The notes: generated by a model not told the origin, from the letters alone. A DNA stretch of 64,000 bases from Amoebophrya sp. A120 (GCA_905178155.1 CAJINV010000004.1:8004771-8068770), one strand, 5' to 3'; shown: positions 35,904-48,137, counted from the first letter of the stretch. Numbers and translations are program-made.

Positions 35904-37530
35904 TCCAGGCCCAGGTCGTCTGCAGGATTTCCCCCCAGCCCATACTCCAGCCGAGGGTCGTTTGGAGGATTTTCCTCCAGCCCAAGGTCGTCTGGAGGAT
36001 TTTCCTCCAGGACAAGGTCGTCTGGAGGATTTTCGTCCAGGGCCACAGCTTCTGGCGGGGGGGATTTTCCTCCAGGCCAAGGTCGTCTGGAGGATTTCCC
36101 CCCAGCCCATCCTCCAGCCCAGGGTCGTCTGGAGGATTTTCCTCCAAGGCAAAGTCGTCTGGAGGATTTTCCTCCAGGACAAGGTTGTCTGGAGGATTTT
36201 CCTCCAGGGCCACAGCTTCTGGAGGATTTTCCTCCAGGCCAAGGTCGTCTGGAGGATTTTCCTCCAGGCCAAGGTCGTCTGGAGGATTTTCCTCCAGCCC
36301 AAGGTCGTCTGGAGGATTTTCCTCCAGCTCAGCCTCCAGCCCAAGGTTGTCTGGAGGATTTTCCTCCAGGGCCACAGCTTCTGGAGGATTTTCATCCCGG
36401 GCAAGGTCGTCTGGAGGATTTTCCTCCAGGCCCAGATCGTCTGGAGGATTTTCCTCCAGGGCCACAGCGTCTGGAGGATTTTCCTCCAGGCCCAGGTCGT
36501 CGTCTGGAGGATTTTCCTCCAGGCCAAGGTCGTCTGGAAGATTTTCCTCCAGCTCAGCTTCTAGGCCAAGGTCGTCTGGAGGATTTTCCTCCAGGGCCGC
36601 AGCGTCTGGAGGATTTTCCTCCAGGGCCACTGGAGGATTTTCCTCCAGGGCCAGGTCGTCTGGAGGATTTTCCTCCAGGCCAAGGTCGTCTGGAGGATTT
36701 TCCTCCAGCTCAGCCTCCAGCCCAAGGTCGTCTGGAGGATTTTCCTCCAGGACAAGGTCGTCTGGAGGATTTTCGTCCAGGGCCACAGCTTCTGGCGGGG
36801 GGGATTTTCCTCCAGGCCAAGGTCGTCTGGAGGATTTCCCCCCAGCCCATCCTCCAGCCCAGGGTCGTCTGGAGGATTTTCCTCCAAGGCAAAGTCGTCT
36901 GGAGGATTTTCCTCCAGGACAAGGTTGTCTGGAGGATTTTCCTCCAGGGCCACAGCTTCTGGAGGATTTTCCTCCAGGCCAAGGTCGTCTGGAGGATTTT
37001 CCTCCAGGCCAAGGTCGTCTGGAGGATTTTCCTCCAGCCCAAGGTCGTCTGGAGGATTTTCCTCCAGCTCAGCCTCCAGCCCAAGGTTGTCTGGAGGATT
37101 TTCCTCCAGGGCCACAGCTTCTGGAGGATTTTCATCCCGGGCAAGGTCGTCTGGAGGATTTTCCTCCAGGCCCAGATCGTCTGGAGGATTTTCCTCCAGG
37201 GCCACAGCGTCTGGAGGATTTTCCTCCAGGCCCAGGTCGTCGTCTGGAGGATTTTCCTCCAGGCCAAGGTCGTCTGGAAGATTTTCCTCCAGCTCAGCTT
37301 CTAGGCCAAGGTCGTCTGGAGGATTTTCCTCCAGGGCCGCAGCGTCTGGAGGATTTTCCTCCAGGGCCACTGGAGGATTTTCCTCCAGGGCCAGGTCGTC
37401 TGGAGGATTTTCCTCCAGGCCAAGGTCGTCTGGAGGATTTTCCTCCAGCTCAGCCTCCAGCCCAAGGTCGTCTGGAGGATTTTCCTCCAGGACAAGGTCG
37501 TCTGGAGGATTTTCCTCCAGCTCATCAGCA
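35904..37530. repeat. 30-bp repeat array with 740-bp higher-order duplication
   Basis: Unit TCGTCTGGAGGATTTTCCTC plus CAGGCCAAGG repeats about 50 times. Positions 35978-36717 and 36718-37457 are near-identical 740-bp copies (for example the odd variant TCTGGCGGGGGGGATTTT at 36051 and 36791). On the minus strand the unit reads as an acidic decapeptide (DDLGLEENPP), but the odd variant adds 5 nt and breaks that frame, so I do not call a gene. Confidence 0.92.
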
Positions 37531-40500
37531 GCAGCACCTGACATGTGCAGTCAGAGCAGTACTCTGGTGTTCCTGTTCGCTTAGCTTTGTCCCAGTGCGA
37601 GCACACCTCCCTTCGCGCGGGGTCAGGACACGCCGTCTGTTCTAAAGCTTGAAGCCCGGCCTCCTCGGCGCCCGAATCGTGACGATTTGATCGTCACGTT
37701 CGACAAACATGAAGATGAGGACGGTATAACTAAATTTTTGCGGTATTGAGATCCGCACCGGCACGAGTAGCAGATGAGAGTGGGTGTGAGAACAGTATCT
37801 AACACAAATGTCAATCAAGCACAAGTGAAAATTGCCAATGGTGCACGAGAGGAAAAACAGGGAGATGCGCAGTTGTGAGGAGCGGAATGAAAATGATGTC
37901 TAGCGTTGAAAAACAAATTTTATAAGGCAAAACCAAGTTAGCAGGTGCAAAGAGAAGATGCCTCGCGCATTGTCCGGTCGTGCTTTTCTGCGTGCACAGC
38001 TGGACTTTTGCGATCGTCAAATCCTGTGTACTCCGCTGAATTTCACGACACAAGGCTGGTCAACGGGTTATCGACACGCACGGAGCAGCCGCCGTGCGTC
38101 AGCGCTAGCGCCGTCCTTCTCCCGCTTGCTTCACAGGCTGCCGGGAGGCTGTGCGCGTGCCGCTGGCCGAAAGGCTTGGCGCGTGCATCTGCCGTGGCGC
38201 TAAGCTTTCAAGCAAGTCCAGGAAATTAATGACGCGCGCGCATGTCAAAATCGGAACCGACCGGAGACTCCGCCGCCCTACAGAAGGCGCCCGGCGCCAT
38301 GCCATCGCCCGGCCCGCTGCGCCGCCCGGCCTCGGCGCACGAGCTCCCTCGCCCCGGTTTTGCGGCAGCGTGGTAAGTATGGAGGAAGAACCCGGCTGCG
38401 CCGCATCGCTGGACGGATTCCTGCCAAGCAGCGCCAAGAGTGGTCGCTCGTAGGATCAGTTTTATTTTCGGCGGGCGGCTGCAACGCCTTCGCCCTGTGG
38501 CCAGCGCTGGTTGTTTTCTACGCGGCCTTCCGCCGCGCCCGGCCCGACATGCAGCGATCGGGGCGCCGCTCTGCAGTGTTTGGCGCAGCTGCCCCACCAG
38601 CTCCTAGTCGGCTAGAGGGCCGCGGTAGTACCGCTGCGGGCCCTGCTTGTCTGGCCATCGAGTTTTGCCTTCGTGCTGAAAGAACCAGAGCCACGGTGCC
38701 TCTGTTTCGTTGCGCAGCTGGTTGTCCTCCATGTTTACGCGTATTTTCTGGTCACCGGCACAAATACGCGCCGTCTCTGCGCCGACGCGGTCTCCGAGAA
38801 ACTTTCTTTGAGTGCCAGAAGAGGGCTTCTCGGCGGGCGGCCCGTCAAGGGCGAGCGTCCGTGAGTGTGTCGCGCTTCGAGTGTCAAATGCGACGTAGGA
38901 GCGACTGTGGGACTTTGGCACGGGCGTCTTCAAGCGTTCTTTTTAAAGCGACGCGCATATGGCGGAGGCGGGGCCGCCTCCGTGATAAATGAGTGTGCCC
39001 TGTTGAGAGGATCTTGTATTGAAAGGCGATGTCAGAATCAGCTTCAGAATGTTCATCTCCAATTGAGCAACGTTAGTCAACTTTTACCTCATCGTCGGAT
39101 CGCCGCTGGGCTGGTCTTACTGTTGAAAAACAAGATGTAGCCCTCCGGAAGAAAGGAAGCTTGCAACGCAACTGCCGTGGCCCTTTTGGTGTGCGTAGCT
39201 ACTCTGTATTGGTGCGTGTAGAAACCGTGGCGACGGTGAGGCCAATGTAGAGAAACACTCTACTACGCCGCCCCCCATGACGGCCACGGTGTTGCACCTT
39301 CGTCACCAACCGCCCCTGCAAGTCGGCGCCGTCGCTTGTGACTACGCCCGAACAGGGAAAGGCTGCGCACACATCGACCCGGCGACGGCGCTGGTACCCA
39401 CTTGCCCGGCCAGATGGACGGGGCCGACCGAATCCGCAGCAGGGTCGGCTACGTGTACGGGGTTGAGTACGATAAGACAATTGCGTCGGTCCGCCTGGCG
39501 TGTTAACCGCGGCCGCTGCTGCCCTCCCTGTATGTTGAATAGTATGCCGGGAAGCCCCTCGCGCTCGCCCCAGGTGGCCGGTGAAGAATTGGGCGCATCG
39601 CGCGGGCCGGCTCGCCGCGCTTCGTTCGAGCCGCCCCGGCATTGCGCCGGCCGGCGGGCCGGGCAGTGAACAGTCTTAGTGCCGCGCGCGCCGGCTGGTT
39701 GTGCAGCGCGAGCCTTTGGAACTTTCTTGGGCCGGCGCTGTGGCGGATATTGCCGCCCCTGCGGCTGTTCGCATGCCCCTGTGGCCGCACTTCTGGCGAA
39801 TGCAGGGCTGCGCCGAGGGCCCTGCTTCCGCCGGCCATAGGCCGCCCTGCGCACTTTCTGTTGCTTTCCGCAAGCAGGGCCGCGGAGGTGAGGCCGCTGC
39901 GTTGGCGCGGCAGCTGCGTTTGGCAGACCACAGCGGCCCGTGCTATTGCTCTGATAGATGGCTTCCCAAATACATACGTATAGATATTTTGTGTGCTTGA
40001 GCAGCACGTGCTGTTGGCTCACGCGCGATGTTGCGACGACGAGTGTGTCTTCCCAACAGGCCTTTGAGCACTACACAAAGTAAGAGCGACTGTGGAGCAC
40101 ATGATGAGCTAAGATTTTCTTCTAAAATGTCAGAGGAGATGAGATTTGAGTGTCGGCTTGCGGGCCTCACGGCAATATTGTCAGATGATGATCTAGTTCA
40201 TGCTCGAGACTTGTTGTGTCTGCTCGAAAGTGATTATAGGCGCCATGGTAGAAGACCGAAAAACGTTTCCATTTTCACCCCCTGCCAGACGTCGCTCTGC
40301 GGAGTTGATCTGACCCTGTTGAACAAGCAGGGCGCGGCGCGTCGGTGTAGGTCGCCGACCTGGCCCGGCCCGTGAGATCCAAGCCACGACAGCTAGGTGG
40401 ACCGGATCCCGTCTGCCGTTCTTACCGCGGGGTGGGGCGCCGATGGGTCGCAGCATCAAAAAAATATACGACTTCCCGCTGCACGATTTCGGCCGAGCCC

Positions 40501-41316
40501 CCCGCGCCCTGGCGGTTGACGAAGCGCGGGCGAGCGCCCCGCTCGCTCCCGGCCGCCGCTGGCGTGCCCTTGGCTTAACCCGCCGCCGCGGTTGTGATGA
40601 CGCGGCGGCCGCCCTTCCTCGTCCGGACGGGCCCGGGCGCGCCCCAACGGGCCGGCCGCAGTAGGCCGTCGCGCGAGCGCACGCGCGGCGGAGTTCGCGC
40701 CCGGGAAAGCCCCATCCCGCAATCAGAGAAAGCACAATACAGCATGTTTTTGGCCGCTGCTGCCGAAATTGCGCCGCCTGTGATGGCCTCGTGCCGCCGT
40801 GGCCGCCGCGCTTACGCCTCGGCGTACGCCCGCGGCCGCCCACGCTGAACCGGAATAATTCGCGTTGGCGTTTGATGACCGTCTGGGCCGTGATTCTGTA
40901 AACAACAGCGGCTACACTATTTGAACATCTGTTCAGCTGGTGTCCGTGCCAAGTGCGACGTGAGCTTTTCTTGAAGATGCATTTGTGAGATGGAAACAGC
41001 CGCTTCCAGGACAAGGGTTCCGTTTAAGTGCGTGCTTGAATTTTGGAGAGGCTGTGCGGCCTATGCCTTTTTTCAATAATCGTGTGATCAGTGACCTTCG
41101 CTAGTCGTTGTAGTCCCATGTTCCAGACATGCGTGATGAATGGGATCATTCTCTGACGAAATTATACGATACAACTGCTACTTCGGCATCAAATTGTCCT
41201 GTCGAAGGTTCGGAACATTTGTTCAATATCAATACTATACTAGAACAGCAAGCATGCGCTCACATAATGACGGCCCCTGATACAGTGCCCGGGCCCGCAC
41301 TGGCGCAGTTCTTAAA
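37531..41316. other. Intergenic region with three GC-rich blocks
   Basis: GC-rich blocks at about 38080-38980, 39190-39960 and 40270-40870 alternate with AT-richer segments. ORFs in the blocks overlap on both strands with Ala/Arg/Gly/Pro composition only. No conserved protein or RNA recognised. Confidence 0.5.
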
Positions 41317-44300
41317 ATGGTCCAGGAAAAACTAGAAACCAGTCCGCGTTTACCTACCGCACAACCCTCTTCGTCCCCGCTGACAAGGAGCAAGCCGCAG
41401 CCACCTTCCCCCACACAGCTGCTACAAGAATTTTTCCGCGTCCGCCAGTTGCATCGCTGCACCCCCGCCCAGGGTCCACAGTTTCTGATCGTGACAACCA
41501 ACGAAAATTTGGCAACCAGCGTCGCGAAAAGATTGCGCAAACGAATCAGCAGCTGCAGCTCGTCCCGGCCGCCGCACGGGAATAAAGATGCAGACCCGGA
41601 GCTGCGCGGTCGCGCAGTGACGGCAAAACAAAACCCACGTGCCGATGAAAGCGAAGTTCCGTTGGAACAACGACCTGCCGTTTTACAACTCAACGCTACA
41701 ACAACCAGCCCAACAACCCCCTCCTGCGCAATCCGCGCCGCGAGAATCCTGGTCGCCACCTGCAGCAGTACTACTTTCTTTGACGCCCTGCCACTAATTT
41801 GGAAAAGAATCTCCTATCTCGCGGTTTTAGTAACGGGAGCTACTACAAGTTCCGATGCGGCGAAACGACTGATTACAGATGCAGTGAGGCGAAGAATCCA
41901 AAAGTCGAGCTGCAAAGTGGTTTTGTTTTTCGGCAGAAGTGTGAACTTGTGGAAGTTCGAAACGACGAATGGAAGACGGAATCCTGCTGCACAACATGGT
42001 CCTGTCGTGCGTGTGCATGGAGCCGAAAACATCACAGAAAACCACTTCGTTGGAAAGCAAGACGACAGCTCCAGCGCCGGCAATTTCGAATACCACACGA
42101 ACATTAGCAACAGAATTGAAAATGCGAGCAAAGAAGGCCAATCGGCTTCGGAGGTAGAAGGCCGAGACGAAGATTCGTCGCAGGATCATGATTCGAAACC
42201 CTGTAGTTCCCCCGATCATCCGGACGCACCTCAACTTCCCGACGCAGAAGAAAAGCAACCTACTTCACCTCCCACGGACGTAGCAGGGAGTGAAACAGTG
42301 CCTCCGGCGATTGGTGTAGCAACTACGAATATTCAAACACCTCTTCATCATCCGAAGGGTGAGCCAGTTGCTCTTGCTGCTGTTGTTGCACCTACTTCGG
42401 AAAATAGCAACTCAGGTCCGCCGGTGGTGAATCTGAATGACGAAGAAGAGCCAGCGACAAGCCACGAATATCTGATATCAGCACGGGCTTGCCATCAACC
42501 CTTATGCGCTGTCGTCCCCGGAGAGGCGGAGGCCAAACAGGAAAAATTTTCACTGTCTCACAGCAACGCGTCGGAAGCGAGTCAGCAAATGGAAACCGTT
42601 CTGACCAACGATGAAGCCTTTTCGCCTATACGAAAGGAAATATGTAACGATGGGAGAACGAGAAACATCGCCTCCCTCTCTCCCTCACGACAAAACGAAA
42701 ACGAGCAGTGCAGATCCCCAACAAAATCAAAATCTGACCGTAATGACAGCGCGTTTTTAGATACTGGCCGTCTTCCCTCTGCAAAGCAGTTCGAAAACGA
42801 CGTTCGGGCCGCAACGTCGCTGCGAAACTCTTCAGAAACGATCCAAACTAGCCTGTTGATCTCCAATGCCGCAACTCCAGAGTTTGGCTGTCGTGCCAGC
42901 AGCGAGACACGCCAGCAGCCCAAAGTAGACGCATGCGCTTCTGATGGTACGGAGGATCATGTACATGTTCATGTAGCCGATTTGTCACCACGAGAATTAC
43001 AAACTTCGTCAGCCACAGCTTCTGCGTCAATGCCCGCTACTTTCCACAACAGCATAGCTTCATTTTCTACATCGTGTCGTCCTCCTGAGAAAGACACCAA
43101 GATGCAGGACGCTAACTCGCAACAACCCGTCGCGATCAAGATGATGGATTCAACATCGGTTGCTCCGCGCAGCCGCTCCGCTTCGAGTCGGAGTGTGGTA
43201 TTTTTTTCGCCGGCGAACTCCCCGATGGTGTCGCCAACCGGAGGGAGTGTCACTCAGGAGGCCGTGTTTTCGCCCATCAAAGATGTTGTTGTAGAAGCCC
43301 ACGAGGAAGACCACGGAGATGGACTTCAGTCAACCCTCGAAGCCGCGTCACCTGGTCCTCTAATGGTGGAAGTACCCTCTCGTGGTGCAACCTCACCCCC
43401 CGTACATCATGTTTGCTCTGTACCCGTAGAACCCCCCGCACCTGGCAGCAACGTGTCAACGACCGCTGCAACAGAAAACGATGCTGGTACGAACACCGAG
43501 GATACAGCTACGGAAGTGGGCAAGGAATTGGCGACCGCTCAGGCGAACTCGGTGGTAGCGAGAATCCAGGGCACAAGCACGTCCGCTTCATCGTCGTCCT
43601 CCCGTGGTCCTGGAGATGACGCACGGGCAGAAGGCGAAATTAGTCGTTGCGCTTTCTTATCAGGTGTTTCCGAACCGGCTGTGGACTTAGCTGCAGCAGA
43701 AGGAGCTGGCGAGACAACTTTGAAAAGAACTACGTGCAACCAGGTAGACGGGCTCGGGCTCGACGCAGGCAAGCCTCCTCCAGGAGCATCAACGTTTCTA
43801 CTTCATTACAACCGGCAGTCCCAAACCGTCTACACAGCTACAACCTCCCAGTTCCTGCCGCTATTGCTTCCGCAATACAAGCATTTGGAAACCCGAATTC
43901 TCGACCTCCTGGGCCTGCCCGGGGTACTTGCACTTTCGCAAAAGACGAGCACCAACTTACACCTGTACGACGCGGCACAGATGAAAATAAGAAGCGATAG
44001 TTCGGCTCGAGCAGTGGTTCCACGACTGCAGCCCGTGTTGGGAAAGTTGATAGAGGAGTATGAAAAGGCAGGTATTCTCCGGTCCGGCCCTGGAGATAAG
44101 AAAGGCATGTCTGGCCGATCATCGTCATCATCATCACGAAATACAGGCTGTGAAAGAGCGCAAGCTCATCTCGTCATCCTCCCCGACCGCGCCTTCGTGC
44201 ACCCATTTTGGACGATTTTGGTCAAAGCCATCATTGACAGAGGATTCAACGGCGCGCAGGTGCGCGAGGTGGTGCAGAAAGTGGCGGAAGAAACAGGCGA

Positions 44301-45840
44301 GCTTGCGCAACTATTCAGCCCCTCGTGCTCCCACGGAGATCATGCGGAGGGAGCAAAAGCCGCCGCTTTCAAAATTTACGTTACCTCCCTTGCCATGGTT
44401 GTCGAGCAGGCCAGCAAAGAACTTCTACCCCGGCGTGGTGATGGCAGCCGTGCAGCGGCGTTCCACGATTCCGAAAATAGCAATGGAACGTGCATTTTTT
44501 ACGGAGATCATTTTACGGACTTTTTGTTCGGGGAAGTGGAAGAAAACTGCAAAAATGTCGCTGCGCGAATCATGTCTTTGGAGGATGCAATCGAGACACT
44601 GCTTTTTGGAAAGCCAGCTGCCTCTGCTGCAACGACAAGGTCGTTACTGACGCCCACCAGTACTTCTATCGCAGACCCCGCTCCGCAGCTTGATGGAAGT
44701 AGGACCGAGTTGACGACAGCTGCAGTGGACGAGACTGTTGGTGGAAGGCCAGCGCATACTAATACGTCGAAGCCTACCACTTCATCCAACGCAAATATAG
44801 GCACCTCGTTCGACCGAGAAAAACAACAAGAGTTCGCAGACACCAATCATCAAAATGGAAATGCAAACTCCCCACCGGCAAAATTATCTTCGTCCGCGAG
44901 GAACGCGACCTATGCTTCCCTTCTCTCGCCCTTTGCTCGGGGCAAGCAGATTCTGACGAGCGTTTTGGAAAAGCTTGCGTCGCCAGCGAGAGCTATGCAA
45001 CTTGGCCTACAGAAACAGGTCGTAGACCACCGAAAAGTACACGAGTTAGTGTCCAGCAGCGACGACGGCATCATAGACGAGGACGAATACATCAGCGAGC
45101 TGGAAGGTGAAACTAGCACAGGCGCCACGCAGGCTCAAATTGCCAAATCAACCTCTCTCGTCGTCGCAACTGCGCAGCCAGACGCTACTCCAAGACGAAA
45201 CTGCCCATTAAAGCCGTTTTGCCGAGATGCTTTTCGTAATGTTGGGTCTTTACTCCGCGAAAAGACTGATGAAAGCCATGCTGGTTCATCTACAGTGTCC
45301 TCAGCAAGATGCGCATCGAGAGGAAGCGCGGTGGCCTCATCGGGTGCAATCGTATTGGAACCGCAAGAACCACCACCAGCCCCGCAATATACCAGGTCCC
45401 CCTCCTCCTCTGAGGAACAGGCGACGACGCTGGCAGTAAGTGCACGACCTGCAGCACAGGAGCCGGCACAACTGGACCAGCCTGGGGTGGAGCAACAAGG
45501 GTCAGTAGCAGCGCCTCAAGCAGCGGCAGCAGAAGGTATTCAGGTACCAGTTCGGCGACCACCACCGCCGCTCCCACTTCCCGCAGCATCAACAACACAA
45601 CACAAGAACCCCGTCTCGATAGTCTGCGAATGGTTCCAGCAGCAACCGATCTCTTGCACTCCCACGTTTAGCAACGAGTGCGTGGGCGGCCCTGATCATC
45701 AAAAAATGTTTCAGGCCACGTTAAAAATTCCCTTCTGGCCGGGCGAGCCGACCTTTACTTCCGGCGTCCAGTCAAGTATGAAAAACGCACGGAAGGATTG
45801 CGCAGAAAAGATTTTGGCGGATCCAGGGTTTCGGAACTAG
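41317..45840 (+). CDS. Large intronless protein (1507 aa) with C-terminal double-stranded-RNA-binding domain
   Basis: One uninterrupted frame from ATG at 41317 to TAG at 45838-45840. The last 75 residues fit a dsRBD: NPVSIVCEWFQQQ for helix 1, a GGPDHQKMFQATLKI beta region with the GPDH motif, then MKNARKDCAEKIL for helix 2. The N-terminal 200 residues look folded (FLIVTTNENLATSVAKRLRK, LAVLVTGATTSSDAAKRL), with no family I can name. Residues about 220-830 are Ser/Thr/Glu/Pro-rich and probably disordered, with motifs such as FSPIRKE and VFSPIKD that suit proline-directed phosphorylation. A second folded-looking part (about 830-1100) includes LVILPDRAFVHPFWTILVKA and a helical VREVVQKVAEETGELAQ. 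A Pro-rich linker (RRPPPPLPLP) precedes the dsRBD. The lack of any intron over 4.5 kb contrasts with its neighbours. It probably binds structured RNA; nothing more can be said. Confidence 0.72.
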   Translation: MVQEKLETSPRLPTAQPSSSPLTRSKPQPPSPTQLLQEFFRVRQLHRCTPAQGPQFLIVTTNENLATSVAKRLRKRISSCSSSRPPHGNKDADPELRGRAVTAKQNPRADESEVPLEQRPAVLQLNATTTSPTTPSCAIRAARILVATCSSTTFFDALPLIWKRISYLAVLVTGATTSSDAAKRLITDAVRRRIQKSSCKVVLFFGRSVNLWKFETTNGRRNPAAQHGPVVRVHGAENITENHFVGKQDDSSSAGNFEYHTNISNRIENASKEGQSASEVEGRDEDSSQDHDSKPCSSPDHPDAPQLPDAEEKQPTSPPTDVAGSETVPPAIGVATTNIQTPLHHPKGEPVALAAVVAPTSENSNSGPPVVNLNDEEEPATSHEYLISARACHQPLCAVVPGEAEAKQEKFSLSHSNASEASQQMETVLTNDEAFSPIRKEICNDGRTRNIASLSPSRQNENEQCRSPTKSKSDRNDSAFLDTGRLPSAKQFENDVRAATSLRNSSETIQTSLLISNAATPEFGCRASSETRQQPKVDACASDGTEDHVHVHVADLSPRELQTSSATASASMPATFHNSIASFSTSCRPPEKDTKMQDANSQQPVAIKMMDSTSVAPRSRSASSRSVVFFSPANSPMVSPTGGSVTQEAVFSPIKDVVVEAHEEDHGDGLQSTLEAASPGPLMVEVPSRGATSPPVHHVCSVPVEPPAPGSNVSTTAATENDAGTNTEDTATEVGKELATAQANSVVARIQGTSTSASSSSSRGPGDDARAEGEISRCAFLSGVSEPAVDLAAAEGAGETTLKRTTCNQVDGLGLDAGKPPPGASTFLLHYNRQSQTVYTATTSQFLPLLLPQYKHLETRILDLLGLPGVLALSQKTSTNLHLYDAAQMKIRSDSSARAVVPRLQPVLGKLIEEYEKAGILRSGPGDKKGMSGRSSSSSSRNTGCERAQAHLVILPDRAFVHPFWTILVKAIIDRGFNGAQVREVVQKVAEETGELAQLFSPSCSHGDHAEGAKAAAFKIYVTSLAMVVEQASKELLPRRGDGSRAAAFHDSENSNGTCIFYGDHFTDFLFGEVEENCKNVAARIMSLEDAIETLLFGKPAASAATTRSLLTPTSTSIADPAPQLDGSRTELTTAAVDETVGGRPAHTNTSKPTTSSNANIGTSFDREKQQEFADTNHQNGNANSPPAKLSSSARNATYASLLSPFARGKQILTSVLEKLASPARAMQLGLQKQVVDHRKVHELVSSSDDGIIDEDEYISELEGETSTGATQAQIAKSTSLVVATAQPDATPRRNCPLKPFCRDAFRNVGSLLREKTDESHAGSSTVSSARCASRGSAVASSGAIVLEPQEPPPAPQYTRSPSSSEEQATTLAVSARPAAQEPAQLDQPGVEQQGSVAAPQAAAAEGIQVPVRRPPPPLPLPAASTTQHKNPVSIVCEWFQQQPISCTPTFSNECVGGPDHQKMFQATLKIPFWPGEPTFTSGVQSSMKNARKDCAEKILADPGFRN

Positions 45841-48137
45841 TAACACGGCAGTTTGATGGTTGAGTGACTTGTTGAAACGGCTTTGGGTGCTGAACGCAGT
45901 TGGGGTAGTTGTTGAAGAAAAGCATTGCTCTTGATGCGGTTTCGAGATGATACACATCACAACAGGAAGACGGATCTTTCTATGTTAAAATGAACAGGTT
46001 CCGCAGAGAACTTGCGGCTGTACTAGCGATGAGCAACTGATTACCATTCCACAACGGCTGCGCTGCTGTCAAGAAATAAGAAAAACGCAAGCCTACTGTG
46101 CCCCGTAAATTTAGTTCGCAAAGCCCCGTGTTCCGCTGTTTGAGCTTTCTGTGTGAAGAGGCACACACGAGGCAAGCAGCTGCTGAATGATCACTGCAGG
46201 CCCTTGCCCCCCCTCAGTCTTCGCCTGGGGGCGTCCGCCGAGCTCCCCGTCGGAGGGCCGTTCCGCCTGCCGAAGGATCAGCGCCCCCCCTCGTCATCCT
46301 CCAACGGGAGCAAGCGACCCAGGGAGATGGGCGCAAGGGGACGAGCTCAACCTGCTGAGCGAACAGCACGCCGAGAAATTTCGAAGCGTCGGCGCCGGGC
46401 GGTCCTGGGAAGCGCGTGCCCACCGACGCCGGCGGCCCGGCCTGACCGACGGCAGGCGCAGGCGGCCGCGATCGTGCGCGCGCGCCCGGCGCCGCTGCCT
46501 GCAAGATGGAGCGAGGCCTGGCGGCCCGCCAAACTCCGGACAACGCGGCACGCCGGCGGCTCATGATGGCCAAGGGGCACCGCGCGCGCTCGGATGGCGG
46601 AGCCGTCGGCCGGAGGGCCCGGCCGGCTTCCCCCAGGCGCCTGGGGGTCGGCCGCGGCCTGGCCCGATATTGCCGCGCGCCGCAACTCAGGTGGCCGCCC
46701 GCTGCAAGGCGCCGGGCGGCTTTGCTGCGTGCGCAGCGGCGGGCCAAGCGGGCCCATTGAAGGGACGGCTGCCGGCGCTCTGGTAGCACAGCAAACGACG
46801 CCGCGCGCTGCTTAGCCGCTGGGACTACCAAAAGGCGGCCCCGGCGCTTGTCGTCTTGGCCCACTTCGTTGGATAGGGCGGGGCAGCGCGCCGACGCAGC
46901 CCCCCCCCGGGAGGTTTCCGGCCCGCCTGGCGATTCGCCGCAGGCTCGGAACGTGGCCCCGAACTTCGTTACCCGCCGCCGCGCCATTTTTTATTCCAGG
47001 GCGCCGCGGATGCAGGTGGTGCGCCCAGCACCGCCGCAGGGGGCAACAACATGCAGGGCGCGGCCGCCCTGCCCGTTTGCGTTGCCTCCCACAAACTAAC
47101 ACGCAGTGGGAGAAGGATTTTCTGAAGCCCGAGCGGCAGCAGGCGGGCCGGAAGCACGAAGCCAGGGGCAAAAATCGCGGGCGGGCCCGGATACACTACA
47201 CCACAGACGCAGGGCCCCCCGGCGTACTAGCGTGGCCCAGGCGCCGCCGCGCGGGCCCGCAAGGAGAAGTCCCACCGCGCGCGGCGCGATCCGTGGCAGG
47301 GCCTCCGGACGTGATTCCATCCAGCGCGCCGGCCGAGGGTGCGGGCGCTCATTCGGGGCGCACGCGCTGGGCTTTGGCGTTGATTCGGAGTGGCGGGCCC
47401 GAACGTAGAACGGGCCGCCGCGCCTGTTCGTTGCGTTGGTTGCCGACCAGATGCGGCCGCCCGCGGGGGCAGCGTGGCAATGGTGGAGAAGCGTTGGCAG
47501 GAGCTGTGCCGGGCTGCGCAGAGGCGGCGCGACGTTTTTTATGTGCGCGCGCGCCCCCGCATCTTGCCTGTGTGGCGCCGATGTTGCGCACGCCTTCGCT
47601 GTGGGCCTTGTGTTGCTTCCTTTCTACTCTGCGCGCCTGCTTGGGCGCCTCTACCCAAAGCGAAGCTCCCTCCTCGTTGACTCTGCTACGCGTCGCAGCC
47701 ATCCGGGAATACGCAGCACAGGTCGCTGATTTTCGTCATCACGAAGCTTTTTCAAGTTGTGTTCTCGCCCGTTGTAGCACGAGTTGAGACCAAGTGCCTG
47801 TCCAGCTCTTGCTTGTGAGAAGCAACCGTTACTGGCTAGCTGTAAATCCTGTTAAGTATGATGAGTAGATGCTGCTGAGTGTCGTATCTCGTGGTAATTG
47901 TTCGGCGGCGAAGTTGCAGCACGCTGTCTCACCGTTTCTGAAATCAACGAAAATTACAAACATTTTGCACTTTCATCCCAGCCACGCCACCATCTTCCAA
48001 TTGAGGATGGGGACGCAAGGATCTTCATCGATCGGTTCCGGACCGCCTCGTGAAGATCGGAAGAGTAAGTAAAACACAATTGTTTATTCCGGACACCTAT
48101 TGAAATCCAAATTTACAAATTCCACAAACAAACCAAA
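45841..48137. other. Intergenic region with one long GC-rich block
   Basis: About 46180-47720 is strongly GC-rich with Ala/Arg/Gly ORFs in all frames; the flanks are AT-richer. No gene recognised. 47830-48137 likely holds the MORN gene leader. Confidence 0.5.

Noticed and set aside
34329-37304. 991-codon + strand ORF across the tandem-repeat arrays
   Set aside because: It crosses two unrelated repeat families, several frames and both strands stay open at once, and unit lengths (87-93 bp) shift the frame; composition explains it.
36561-37544. Minus-strand ORF of acidic decapeptide repeats (DDLGLEENPP)
   Set aside because: Attractive because most indels are multiples of three, but the TCTGGCGGGGGGG variant adds 5 nt in both 740-bp copies and breaks the pattern; no flanking exon or signal peptide is seen.
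46153-47787. Overlapping long ORFs in GC-rich block
   Set aside because: All six frames are open, products are Ala/Arg/Gly/Pro-rich without motifs; typical of GC-rich non-coding DNA.
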